Assembly: GCA_025331565.1 (NCBI GenBank)
Contig: JAFREQ010000008.1
Coordinates: forward strand, 3,596,001 to 3,660,000
Direction of reading: 5' to 3'
DNA: 64,000 nt
Origin: Holacanthus passer
Taxonomy: Eukaryota; Chordata; Actinopteri; Pomacanthidae
How positions within the stretch are numbered: the stretch's first letter is position 1; every line of letters starts with the position of its first letter. The notes under the pieces were generated by a model. That model ran no database searches, was not told where the DNA came from, and worked only from the letters and a program-made list of their open reading frames with translations. Below are positions 36,401 to 49,049 of this stretch, in pieces. A program made the position numbers and the translations under genes.

Positions 36401-39400
36401 AGTTTTCTTTGGAACCACTTTCACTGAAGAAACAGTCCCAATGAAAACTGTGCATCATCTTGAGTATCTGGAACATTGTTTTTGGAAAGACGCGTTGCAG
36501 CTTAGTTTTCAAAAGTAATTATTCAACGTTGTGAGAAACAAATTCTGTTAAATTGAACTTTGAGTTGTGGCAGAAATCTCAGACAAATATCTAAAAGCTA
36601 GAAAATAGAGCAGCATGCAATTTGTTCAGAGATACATTTAACTTTTGCATATCCAGAGGCAGAAATGTCTGAATATCAGTTCTTGTTTTGTTAATCTACG
36701 TCTCCCTCATCAAAACGCAGGCTACTCTAATTGAAACTCCACTTCTTCAACATTGTCTTATTAATCTTACAGGCTCTCCTTGGGGTCCTTTATCTCCAGG
36801 TTCTCCTTTGGCGCCACATTCGCCTCTGCCCCCCCTGGGTCCTCTTCTTCCTGGATCACCTCTGTCTCCCTGGAAAGATCAGAGTCGCTTTAGACACAAG
36901 TAAAGCAAGATGTGCAAGAATTTCACGAGGTAAACTTAAACCGTACAGTGGGTCCTCTCGGTCCAGGGTAGCTGAATCCTGGCCTTCCATTGTCACCCTT
37001 TGGAAGAAGAACATCAATCACCAAATGCATTATTTTGATCAAGAGTTTTACTTGATGAGAGTGATGAACAGAAAAGTTTCACCCACCTTTGGTCCAGGGA
37101 TCCCAGGTTCTCCCCTTGGGCCAGGATCTCCAGGATTTCCCATGGTTCCCTACAACCACAGAGGAAACTTTCAATGAAGGTTGTATCATCTACTATGTAT
37201 TTCACACAAATATTTCCTTCAGAGTCCACAATGAGCAGTTACTGTCTGTTATTATGATGTTATAAATGACACACATTTCCTCCCAGGGCCCCTGGTTCTC
37301 CTGGCTGACCCCTGGATCCGGGTAGTCCCTGGTCTCCCTGGAGGAGAGAGAAAATAAAAGAGAAACTAACAGAGAAAACATCATTACCGGACATCACCTT
37401 CACTCTAACCCACAGACACAGAATTTCTCTTGCTGATGTGAATTTGGCACGGTGTAGTACTGGACACATTTTTAAAAAAGCAATTTCCCTGGAAAATGTG
37501 TTTTTATGATAACAGGCTCAGCTCAGGCTATTTTGGCAGGACACCCAGTACATGAGGGCAAAACTCCAGTATTAGAGGTCTAAGGAAGACTTGCTGAGTT
37601 CTTACGAAGCTGCTGAGTCATCCCTCTGCCAAAATCCGCCCACAGCACGATCCCCTCACCTTTGCGCCCTTGAGCCCGTCTTCCCCGGGCCGACCTCTGC
37701 TTCCCAGTGGCCCTCGCTCTCCCTCGAAAAATAAATGAATGTGTCAGGATCCGCTCCACACCATTAATCATCGACAAATGTGTACAAAACACAACAGGAA
37801 CTGAGAGGCAATGAGTCTATTTCAGGGAAATATGTGAAGAATTTTCCTGAGAAGCTGTTAGGAAATGTCCTATAGCAATACAGAGCGAAATTATACTGTG
37901 CAAGGAAGTGTTTACAGTCTTTCTCTGGAAATGTAAAACCCCACAGAGAGACTCAACTCGAAGGCTTGAAATCTCTTGTAAGGTCAACAGAGTCCACTGC
38001 GATTTGTCAGGGTTTCACAATAACATTTTGCGTTCAGATCTCCAGCATCAGCTCATGATCCTCTCCATGCTTTTTTTTACACTAACTTGAGTCATATTTG
38101 GCATGACATTCTGTAAACCTGCCTCAAACAAAACTAGAACTACAGCAATGAATGTGAAAGTGATTGAAGGTTATGATGTGACTGAACCTACCTTCTCTCC
38201 TTTTGGCCCATCAGGACCTTGTGCTCCCTTCGGTCCAAAGTCTCCTCTCCTGCCCTGTTAATATTTAATTAATGATCATTTGTAACAAACTATGGCACAT
38301 TTTCAAAACAATAATATGTTTTTAAGTAAAAGTGTTTGAATTACCCGTTCGCCTTTCGGTCCAGGTAAGCCAGGAAGCCCCTGCAAGAGTTAATAGTTTT
38401 ATTTCATAGTCACCTCTGTATTGTTAACTTCCAGCAGTATATAACAGAAATAATTATAACAATACATTTTGTTCTGTACCTTAGGTCCCTTTTCTCCTGA
38501 CAGCCCTGGATTTCCAGGATATCCTTCTTCACCCTAAGGAACAGATTCACTGTGGTGATTTTGTTTTTAAGCAATTGAGAAGAGTAATTTTCTGACAGTG
38601 GTGTCTGTTATGTTTTAGTTGAAAGTCTACCTTTCTTCCTACATCACCTGGAGGACCAGGGGGACCCGGCTTTCCAGGGAGGCCTGGGTCACCCTAACAA
38701 ACAAACATACATTACTGAAGACATTAAATAATGCACATTTGAAATGTCAAAAAGTCCATGGGCCTCATAAAACAATGATCTATCCTGTCATGAACCAGTG
38801 AAAATTTTGACCTGTTGTTTGCACAAAACCAAAGTCACCAAGAACATGTGCACCAAATTTCATGGGAATCAAAAATCAGAGTCCAGAATGTTGATTTTTA
38901 GAACAATGGATATAACCTGGTTTGATTTAACAGACCTTTTCTCCGTTTTCACCAGGCAGCCCAGTGTCACCAACATCTCCACGATATCCATCTGGTCCCT
39001 TTTAGAAACAAAAACAAAAGGATTCAGTTGTTCAGTAAACTAATCTTCGCAGATATATGACTGATGGATTATAAAATGAACCACCCACATGCATTATTTC
39101 ACACAATAAATATGATTAAATAAGATGGTTAGAATAGAATTGGACCTATTATCTTACCAAAGACAAACTTTCTCAGCTTGGTCAAAATATATGTCATTGG
39201 AAGTAGCAGCTTTTCTGCATGTCAATGAACACCAGCACCTTTAGAGCAACATGTGAAAAATAATTTGAACTAGTACTTACCTTGTCACCTGGATCACCTT
39301 TGCAACCAGGAGCTCCAATTCGGCCAATTTTACCCTGAAGGTTTCCCAAGAGACAATTACATCATATCAGTTTCCTAAACATATTAGAGACACTGTACAT

Positions 39401-42206
39401 TTTACTTTGTTGAATGAAGACTCACCTTTTGACCGTCAGTCCCATTCCTGCCAAATACTCCTGCCACACCCTGAATATTAGGACGTCAGTGAAGACAGAC
39501 AGTTAACTACAGTATGCGAACAGTGTTGGATGTAGTGGGATATAAAAACAAAACGCCTTTGCAAGCATAGGATTAAAACTTTTTTTTTTACCTTTGCTCC
39601 ACTCGCTCCGATTTCACCCTGTCGAGGTAAAGCAGAGCCGTTAATCCCAACAGCATTTCTTTTGACAGATGAACAGAAGAGCAGGAATATAAAGATTTAT
39701 CTCTCACCTTGTCACCTTTCAAACCAATCTCTCCCTATATGAGAGAACAGAGGGACATGTTATTGAAGTTTAAAATGACTTAACTATGTAGCACACAAAT
39801 TTATCAATCGGTGGGTCTCAGCAAACCTTTGGACCGGGTCGTCCGATTGGACCTTCAATGCCAGGATCACCCTGTAATATAATGAATAATAGTAATTAAA
39901 ATGAACAATAGTTTTTAAAAAGAATTTCAATTTCAAGTGTAACAATAATGTTATTTTCTACATACCCGTTTACCCTTTTCACCTTTTGACCCAGTAAAAC
40001 CTCTGTCTCCTTTAAAACCCTAGAAATAAGCAGAAAGATTGACATTTCAACAACACAATCTTTGGCATAAGCAGAAATATACATCATTTATATGTTTTTG
40101 ATCTGATTTTGGTTTTCAATACTGACTTTTGGACCTGGGTGCCCTCTCGGTCCAGGGATCCCAGGAGTCTCAAAGCATTTATGTTCGTAACACTACAAGA
40201 TCAAAACAATGTTAAATATAGTATCACATGAAAACAAAGAGAATTTGTAAAAGCAGAAATGTGTCCACTTTATTTACTGATCTTCATAACATACACATAA
40301 TTAAAGTCTTGCTTACCTGTAAATAGGCTTGATATTTCTGCAAAGAAAAATCAACAATAAGCAAAAAATGCTTGACAGAGTTACTGTAATTTACATCTGA
40401 ATGGACGTATTCAAAACAAAGGTTTCAGATCACCATGGCTTTTATGATTCGATCGATGGAATCAGTCTTTATTTTTGGTCGTCCGTCAACAATGTCTACA
40501 GCTATGTAGTCATTGCGGTACAGTTCAGTGGGAGAGTTGGCTATCTCCCTCAGCCCTATTTCATCGATACTCCTGGACGCTGCCACAGAGAAAATTTGGA
40601 TCCCTTGCTCCCGGGCCCTCTCTGCCATCGCCTTCATCCCTCCACATGGACTTCCTGTCACATGCCCGTCCGTGATGACCACAGAGAAGAGGACGGCCCG
40701 CGGCCCTGAGTAGTAGTGTTGGGTCATTTGGTTGGTCATGTTTTTGAGTGCGCAGTCGGTGAAGGTGCCTTTGCCTTTGTATCTAATCCCAGCGAGGTTC
40801 CGGATGAAGTTCTCCCTGGTTGTGAACTGGCTGAACACGTACTGCGTCTGGGAGAAGTTCAGGCCTCCTATGGACCAGCTGATCTGGACCCGGCCCTTGT
40901 ACTCTTCATCAGCCAGCCTCTGGGCAAAGATCTTGGTGAACTCCTTCACATTTTCCACCAGGATCCCAGGTGGGGACTCCTGTAAGGCGATGGTCTCTGA
41001 GGTGTCGATGGTGAAAAACAGCTTGATGGGACATTCGATTATCCCGGCTGGAGGAGAGAACGTGGTCAACATCTTTACTGCTTGTGCTTCACTGGACACA
41101 AATTACAAATGTAATATGTAACTAAGTCAGTTTACCACTACATTTTCAGAGGGAGACTATTTACTAAATTACATTTATCTGACAGTTTTAGTTACTATTT
41201 TAAGATTTTTGCATGAAAAATGTGAGGAGCTTATAAAATATGATGCTTTTTTAAATAAATTAAACTACTACTACAGATACAGCTGAGATGATTAGTTGAT
41301 TCATTGATTAATCAATCGACAGAAAATTAATCAGCAATGATTTTGAGAATAAAGTAAAGTCATTTTTTTAGCAAAAATGCAAAGATGGTTCCAGCTTCTC
41401 AAACGTGAGGATTAACTGCTTCTGCTCATTTTTATAATTTTAATTTATTCATTACTCATTTTTACACATTAATGTACAAAAAAATCACAATCTAATGATA
41501 TGATATAATAGCAACAGTCACAGGAGACAGGAGAGTATTGACTACTTTACATTTTCCTGATTGTACAGCTTACATGTTCAACATCTTTTTATTTAAATAC
41601 TTTACTTTTACGTGTAATGGAGTATTTGTTTTTACTGTGTATTAGGACTCTTATTTAAGCAAAGGTTCTAAATACCACTGGTACTTAAGGACAGTTTTGT
41701 GGTACTTTTACTTTATTTGGTATTTTCATTTTATGCTAGTTTACACTGCATACATACAGTACCTATGTTGTATGTAACTTCCTGTAAAGTAATTTCCTGC
41801 TCCGTTATAGACCATGACATTTCAGAAGAAAATATACTTTTTAGTTCCACAAAGTTTAGTCACAAAAACAAGACAGATCCATTCTGCATAATGATTACTT
41901 TTACTTTTGATATTTTAAGTACTGGACATGTAATGAAGTATGTTTATATTGCAGTATTTCTACTTTTGCTTAAGTAAAAGATCTGAATACTTCTTCCACC
42001 ACTGAATCAAAAGAAAATAAAAAAGGAAAAATCAACTCACTCTTACAACCTTGTTGTCCTGGGGGGGGCTCAGGCTCGAATGGAGGTGGAGTCGGTTCTG
42101 GACTGTCCCCTCGCCCAGGTATTGGCCTGGGTCCACGAGGGGTCAGATCTTGAAGGACTGCAGCTTGGAGTACGCACAGAAAGATGAACCCGGAAATCAT
42201 TGCCAT
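33401..42206 (-). CDS. col6a2: Collagen alpha-2(VI) chain-like
   Basis: Collagen VI chains form beaded microfilaments in the pericellular matrix. Minus-strand coding exons, in order: 42206-42041, 41047-40434, 40337-40317, 40192-40127, 40019-39966, 39871-39827, 39734-39708, 39618-39592, 39470-39426, 39334-39281, 38998-38936, 38693-38631, 38533-38480, 38380-38345, 38254-38192, 37722-37660, 37337-37275, 37149-37087, 36997-36947, 36869-36771, 35818-35756, 35655-35620, 35527-35482, 35398-35246, 34670-34215, 34124-34086 and 34002-33401. All phases agree: 1043 residues (human COL6A2 1019). Order: signal peptide (MAMISGFIFLCVLQAAVLQ), Pro-rich linker with GRGDSP, one VWA (about 60-250; DTSET), Gly-X-Y helix (about 275-612) in 27/36/45/54/63-bp exons, then two VWA domains (DSSES; DGSER). 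The linker CDVMTYIRETCGCCDCEKR is diagnostic of alpha-2(VI). No col6a1 lies beside it, so it could be a teleost duplicate. Confidence 0.92.
35660..35693. repeat. CA/GA microsatellite in col6a2 intron
   Basis: A (CA)n run passes into AAAGAGAGAG a few bases from the acceptor side of the exon ending at 35655. Confidence 0.9.
41110..42005. repeat. Repeat-filled col6a2 intron 1
   Basis: The intron between the first two coding exons is mostly repeats. Pieces of the 'acttaagtaaaagta' family lie at about 41120-41260 and 41520-42000, ending TTAAGTAAAAGATCTGAAT followed by ACTTCTTCCACC. Between them, at about 41277-41450, is a copy of the 'gattagttga' family (CAGCTGAGATGATTAGTTGA, GGTTCCAGCTTCTCAAACGT). 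Confidence 0.65.
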
Positions 42207-43199
42207 TTTCCTGCAGAAAAAAACAAGACAGAGAGGAGTGAATAGAACAGTCGTCGAAGGCTTACTTTTAACTCAAACACTTCTTTAAAATGCAGGAAAT
42301 AGCTGTCACACCAGTGAGTCTTCACAGAAGGCGTCTCCACAGAGCCCAGGAATGTTTATCATCGTTTTAAACAATGTCAGTGAACAACTTCACTGTGTGG
42401 AAAAACAGAAAAACATTTAAATCGTAGCTGAAATGGAACTTTTAGTTGGTGCATCCCACCTGTTCAGTGAAATGCACAGTGGGGGTCCACAAACTATTTC
42501 ATGTCAAGAGCAATAAAACATAAAAAAAAACACAACAGATGAACGTAGATAAGATTTTGTGTCGGGAAATCACACCCAAAGACGAGCTGTAATGTCAGGA
42601 CAGCGATGTGCTGGAGGTGAGGATTACTTTTACTAAAAGCAGAAACTCTCTGTAACTCAGAGGTTTTCAAAGTGGGAGGTGAGCGTCTCCAGGGGGGAGG
42701 GGGAGGGGGGCTCAGTGAATGGAAGTGAAAACATATTACATTAGTTATGAAAAGGAGATCACATAGAAAAACCTAGATGTGTGAGATTTGGCTAAAGAGA
42801 AAGTTCAGAGAAGATTTGAGGAATTTTACTGTTTTTCCCAGAGTCAAAAACTAATAAATGCCTTGGGACATAACTTCTCTATGTTTTTGTTGTGGTCTGA
42901 TGTTATGTCAAACAGCAATATTAGACTATCTTGGTTCAACTGTTGAGTGTCTATGAGATCAAATAACATAATCGTGATCCCATAGGCATTCAGGAACTGA
43001 GCAAACTAAGAAAGTAAACTAAAGGGGGTTGAAGGGGCGCCTTATTCCAAGCATTGTCTGAGGGGAAACCCCCTGATATAACTCAACATCAACAAACAAA
43101 ACATGAAGAAAACACAGATTTAGCTGTTGGTTTAACCTCAATCCACAGCAGAGGTGGATATGATTCTGGTAAAGGAAATCAAACCCAAGACGGACGTGC

Positions 43200-43720
43200 T
43201 GTTGTACAGCGGTGGAATGTAACCAAGTAAGTCCATGTACTTTTGCACTATAATTTACTATTAAAGTACTTGTGCTAATTTGAGGTACTTGTACTTTAAT
43301 TGAGTATTTCCTTTTTATGCTTCTTTATACTTGTAGTCAACAACATTTCAGGGGGAAACATTGTACTTTTTATTCCACTATTTAACAGCTATAGTTACTT
43401 CATATATTAATATTTTACATCCCACAAATATAATCAATTTCTAAAAAAAATAAGCATTGCTTTAGAGCGTTATAGTTTAAATACATTAGTTAGTATAACG
43501 TAGATACAATTTGCTCCGCTCAACTAGCTACAACATTAAAATCCAGCTGAAGCACTAATGCATCAAAAAGTGTGATCAATACTATAATATATAATAATAC
43601 AAAACTCTGAAGATGGTCTCTCTTGATGATGAGTACTTTTTACTACTAATACTTGTGTACTTTTACTCAGGTAACATTATGGATGCAGGACTTTCACTTG
43701 TAACAGAGTATCTCCCACAA
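43200..43720. repeat. Dispersed fish repeat, 'acttaagtaaaagta' family
   Basis: It starts GCGGTGGAATGTAACCAAGT and carries GTACTTGTACTTTAATTGAG and TACTTTTACTCAGGTAACAT, ending near ACTTGTAACAGAGTATCTCC. The boundaries and phrases are shared with copies at 7.9, 41.5-42.0 and 44.9-45.2 kb. Confidence 0.6.
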
Positions 43721-43888
43721 AGTGTCCACATTAGGACCAACTAGCTTTAATTTCTTCAAATCAAAACAAAGTCAAGTTCAGATAAAGAGAAGACTAATTG
43801 CTTATGATTATGAGCTGCTCATCTGTGGGTTCTTTACACTCCGCACTGCACTAAATCTTTAGAAAAACTCAAATAAAGTTGGACTCAC

Positions 43889-44057
43889 CGTGGCCTCAGT
43901 GTGGAGAGTGTAAAAGTCCAAGCTGCGACTTGAGGCTGACAGGAAATTCAACCAATTTCCAGAGACTGTAAACTCCAGATAATCATCTCAGTCTGAGAGT
44001 TGCCATATCAGTGAACTCAGTCAGGGTCGGTTCTCAGTTGAGGAGCCGCCCGTTTTA
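43889..44057 (-). promoter_or_regulatory. col6a2: Probable col6a2 non-coding first exon and core promoter
   Basis: On the minus strand a strong donor (GGCCACG|GTGAGTCC) ends at 43889, and an acceptor (TTTTCTGCAG) lies four bases before the coding ATG at 42206. An AATAAAA box at about 44050-44057 lies some 30 bp before a plausible start near 44025. This fits a 5' non-coding exon, but no transcript evidence is available. Confidence 0.45.
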
Positions 44058-44407
44058 TTCTCCTCTGACGCACCCACACACATGCTGTTAGACACAACAG
44101 CTGGAGTCAAAAGGGACGGTCTCCAAAACCAAGATGTAACTCTGGAAAATAAAGTGTCTTTAAATAAACACAATATGCAGCAATAACCAATTCATCTAAG
44201 TGATTTGACAGAATAAATGTGAGAGTCACAGACTGATTCTGTCCGAAGAGCAGCTTTACAAACACTTGAGCTCTCGCTGCTTCACATCCTTACATGGAGA
44301 GAAGCTGCACACACTCACAGTCTGTTTATGTCTCAGGACGATACAGCAGGAGAGATGTCAGGTTGGAATGTAGCTGCAGCCTGCACCTCCACAAAAACTG
44401 CACTTTA

Positions 44408-44862
44408 CCAAAACATTATTGGATTAATCGATTAGTTGATCAACAGGAAATTTGTCTGCTTTTGTTTTGATGCTTGATGCAACAATTTAGTCATTTTTGC
44501 AGGTTTCAGCATCTCAAACTTGAGGATTTGCTGCTTCTCTCTCTCCTTTGTTATCATTGTTAATTGAATATGTTTGGAACAAATTTTCAACAATTTTTGT
44601 ACAGAAACGCAATTAATTACTTTTGTCTCCGTTGATTGATTGATTGATTGTGTTGTTTGTAATAAAAGTCAGAAAGGTCCAAACAACAGTCCAAACCTCA
44701 AACTTAAATCCTCACGTTTGAGAGGCTGGAACCATGAAATGTTTTTTGCCTGAAAAATGACTGAAAAGATTATCACAGTAAATAGTTCAGTCAGTAGTTC
44801 CAATTAATTTTCCCTCAATCGACCAATTGATCAATCAACTAATCGTTTCAGCTGCACTTGTA
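44408..44862. repeat. Inverted pair of 'gattagttga' repeats
   Basis: The left part reads forward (GGATTAATCGATTAGTTGAT, TCAAACTTGAGGATTTGCTG). The right part is its reverse complement (CCTCACGTTTGAGAGGCTGG, CAACTAATCGTTTCAGCTGC). The two arms are some 150-200 bp each with a short centre, so a transcript across them could fold back. Confidence 0.65.
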
Positions 44863-44869
44863 GACGCTG

Positions 44870-45185
44870 TTGGATACTTTGGCTTATTTTGTAAAGTAAC
44901 TAGCAACTAAAGCTCTCAGATTATTTTAGAGAAGTAAAAAGTAAAATATTTCTTAAATGCTTAAGTACAGTACTTTAGTAAATGTACTTAGTTGCATGTA
45001 CCACTGACATTTAAACAGTGCAGTTTTGAGGTACATTTGTACTTGAATATTAACATTAAAATAATTATACTCACAGGACCATTTGTCTGCATAAAGAGTA
45101 CTTTTATGTTTGACAACTTAAGTGCATTTTGCTGTTGATACTTCACCATACTAAGATCTTGAATGCAGGACTTTGACATTCAATG
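44870..45185. repeat. Dispersed fish repeat, 'acttaagtaaaagta' family
   Basis: Contains GTACTTAGTTGCATGTACCA, AGAGTACTTTTATGTTTGAC and TGAATGCAGGACTTTGACAT, the same phrases as the other copies. Confidence 0.5.
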
Positions 45186-47068
45186 ATTTGTTAATAGTTT
45201 TACTTAAAAGTTTTCTTTCTTTCTTTGCATTGAGTGTTACTCACCAACAGATACTCTTTGTATCCTCGAGGTCTAGGAGACAAATGTTGAATGCATTTCA
45301 TTGCTTTCTTAAAGGTTTGAAACCTTCATTGTCTCCATTCATGCTCACATGCTTGCAGACTTCTTCTTCACTGCCTTTTGCTGGTGCATTGCTGCATTTC
45401 CTGGTGCAACACTTCCACCTGTGGATCAGTAGAATAATGTCAAAAACATTAACAATACAAACAACATATGTATGTGAAATATCAACTATTTTCAACCAGT
45501 AACACAAGAAGAGGCTTAATTTTAGATACCACTTAATTATTGCAATTTCATTTCATTTAATACTCAATCTGAATTTTTGCTGGAGAAACACACACACACA
45601 GATCCTCTGAATCTGACAGCACTGTAGTCTCTGCAGCTTGAGCTCAGTTCTCAGTGCCATGAGACACACAATCAATTTTTCATTGTCTCTTGAAGGACGT
45701 TTTCCCTCTCAGACACTGTAGATAAATTATTACAGATGACCAGCCTGTCTTTTCATGCCTCCATGATTTTTTTTCTTCTTCATTTTTTTAAATAAATCAA
45801 GGGCAGAGTCGTGTCCTCTCTGCAGTCACTGTGTCGAGGTCACTCAGTTGGTCCTGATGATTGAAACTGGATGCATCATTTAACTTTAGTATTTAAAGGC
45901 AGGTGATGATATGCTTTGGCAAAAATGTTATGTGAAGCACTTAAAAGATTCTTCACTGTAAGTTTTTGCAGAGCTGACTGACTCTCACCTTTAAGATGGA
46001 TCAGTTATGTTCTCACACTGGGATGCATTAAGTGATGGGGTTAATCTAAAGAGACAGAACATGTTAGTGAAATTATCCATTGTTTTATTTACATAATGAT
46101 TTCATTAAAATGCTTACAATCATAATTTGTTGTTGAGGAATTAAGTAAAGGAAATAAAACACCTTTAAATTTATCCTAATAGTTTTTATATTCTCAGCCA
46201 AGAAATTAACATTTAAAACATTTAAAAGTTCTGTATTATATATAAATCATTTATTTTCAGATTATGTTGGATTTGCAGGTAATTTATGTTTAGCAGCTGA
46301 CTTGCAAGTCCATGGTGTTGCATTTCTCCACCTGCACATGAATGCATCAGAATAAGGCTTTAAAAAAAAATCCCAAACAGTGAGATATCAGAGGTGTAGC
46401 TACAAGCTCAGAGACAAGGGCATGTAAGGATAGCAGAAAATAGATGAGACCTAACCCCCGCACAAGCCATTTGATGTTTATCTAGTTCTTTCATCATGCA
46501 CTTTACTTTGGAGTTGCGGCAAGCTGTACTTGGAAATACCAGATCTCCATCGCAGCTAAAATATGACCCTTTGATCCTCAAGTGAAAAGAATTTTCACTG
46601 TTAAAAGCAAAACAAACAGAAGCATAAAGAAGGTTTTAAAAAAACAGGCCATTGTCAGCAAGCAGGATTACTGACTGGAAACACGTCAGCTCTGGCAGTA
46701 ATATCACGATCTAGCTGAAACAGATTTTCCTCAATAAAACCGTAAACCTGTGTCTAGAATACGTCTCATTCACAGTGCGAACCAAACAAGGCAGCCATGT
46801 TCAGCAGGGAATACTTTTGGGGATACTGCACTTTTGGGATTGGACATTTAGAGGCTTGTGCCCTAGTTTGAGAGATGTATTTTAATCAGGTCACACAGTG
46901 TACTCACACTGACACTGTGTGACAACCAGCAGGGATGCATGAGCGTACCAGGCTGTCTGTTTATTGCAAGCTCAGGAAGTCCCTCATCAGGGGCTCAATT
47001 AGAGAAACGCAGTGATCCTGCTATTGACCTGCTCGCAGAGTGCTGCTGCTGTTTTTAGAGCACCCAAG

Positions 47069-47076
47069 TGTGTGTC

Positions 47077-47107
<31 letters not shown>
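47069..47107. repeat. (TG)n microsatellite
   Basis: An imperfect TG tract with a few CT and AT interruptions. Confidence 0.93.
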
Positions 47108-48744
47108 GGAGGGTGGGGGTGCGTTTCTGAAGAGATGCTGAGTGAGCAAGTGAGCGATTAAGAGAGAGGCAGGCAATCTGAGATTGTTCCTCCTGGGCAA
47201 CGCTCGGTTTAAATGCCTGCAGCATCCAGATGAACGTTTACAGGTAGAGCAGCTGTGCATCGTGAAGAGAGGGACGATTAAAGTGGCCTTCACAAACTGG
47301 GGCACAAAAGTATCATACACATTAGTGCAGTGATGAGACTGTTAACTGTTTAGATATGTGATAACAGATAAATACAGTATTTCTTATTTAAATTGTGAGT
47401 AAAGGAGCCAAACATACTTACTTAATTATGTTTTACTTAAGATTTTTTTTTACATGAGTAAAAACATCAATATCACCACAAGGGATAACAATGGACACAA
47501 ATCCAGAACTTTATTTTTTTATCCCTGACAAAGTCTGACATGTTTTTAGAATATATTAGAACCACTATTCAGATGGCAAAAGTTTTGTTTTGTTTTGGCT
47601 CTTGATTCTGCCACTGGATGGCGCCAAAGCAAAGAATTTTCTAATTCTTCACATAGTGGCTTTAAGTAGAAAAATTTAAGCATTGACACCAAAATGTACT
47701 TAATTGATCCAAGTAATAAGAATAGTCTTTATGCAAATTGGCTCCTTTCAGTTTGTCTTATCATAACATCCGCATATTAAATTGATGGGTTGTTTTTACT
47801 GATGTATTATTGATCATATTTTTGCATAAGCAGCATTTCAGAGCTGCAGCTCATGGAGGTGGAGCAGACTTCATATGTTGGGTAGATTAGTTTGTAGCAT
47901 TGCATCATATTTTATGTGCTGATCATGTATTATATATGTTATATATCTGAATCAACAAAGTCGGGGCTGTAGCAATTATTGAGGACACTAAAGTCATGCT
48001 CTTTGAGTTTTCATTCTACTATTAAAAACTTTTTTTTTATTCACTGGATTTCAGAAGCTTATTCCAGTTTTCCTGACAGTGATTGACTGGCTTATAATTA
48101 TTATTATTTAAACTAATTATTTAAACCTTCATCTTGGAATTAAAATTTATTAGTAGTGATGCAATAAGTGCAACATTTTGAAATGTGAAGGGGCAGAAGG
48201 AAAGAAATGTTTCAAAATACTTAAGAAAATTACAAAAAAAAAAGTGCTTGAGTAAATGTACTTAGTTACTTCCACCACAAGTCATGCCTATGCTCCATAT
48301 ATTATCTATCACAGTGAGCAGGTTGGTCTCTATGTGCCACTGTTTGCAGAGATCATCCCCCAGCCAACAGGTGACAGCTTTCATTTTTGCAACTATACAT
48401 CAGAGTGCAAAGCACTATTGAAAACGCATTCTGTGAGATGACCTCTGAATCTCTGCCCACATCTCATATTTTATCACTTTTGTGTGAACGTCAGGCTGGT
48501 TGCTACTGTTTTACAAATCCTCAACAGCAGTTCATGAATGAGCCACCAGGAGGAGAACACAAGCCACAAAACCAAGCTACTGAGAATCAATCCTACTGCT
48601 GGAGATCATCTTTGACAAGTCAAGCACTGAATGGCTTTTATCTTTTCAATTGGTTCCACACTTGTAAAAGTCTATTTCTACATGATGGAAGACCCCAGAT
48701 AAAGTGATGATTAGATGTAATGGGGGGTTTCAGATTTAAAGTCC

Positions 48745-48910
48745 CTGAAGGATGTGGCGTGGTGGGGGCTCAGTGGTGAGTCCTGTCATCTCACAGAAAG
48801 AAAGTCCTGGGTGTGAGTCTCTGCTCTAGACTTCCTGTTTGGAGTTTCTCCTTCTGTGTGTGTGTGTGTGTGAGTGTGTTGTGAGTTGTTTGTTTTTCGC
48901 TGTGATGATT
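48745..48910. repeat. Degenerate SINE-like fish repeat
   Basis: The run GGGGCTCAGTGGTGAGTCCT, CTCACAGAAAGAAAGTCCTG and GGAGTTTCTCCTTCTGTGTG resembles a common fish repeat whose head is tRNA-like (box-B-like GTCCTGGGTGTGAGTC). A TG microsatellite interrupts it at about 48854-48878. It is diverged, so the class is tentative. Confidence 0.45.
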
Positions 48911-49049
48911 CACCCAAAGAATTCTGCCTCTGACCTTAAACAAGTATAGGTGGGTGTACATAGAAAAATACAGATACAGGCAGAGGGGTGACAAAAAACA
49001 ACATGAAGTGTCTTCACCAGAGGTATGAACATCATTCTACCAAAAGATA

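Noticed and set aside
35621..37177. Plus-strand proline/glycine-rich frames with SPGSP-type repeats
   Set aside because: They are reverse-strand readings of Gly-X-Y collagen exons.
48256..48707. Overlapping plus-strand frames at 48.3-48.7 kb
   Set aside because: No recognisable domain, no consistent splice sites, and the neighbourhood is repeat-rich.
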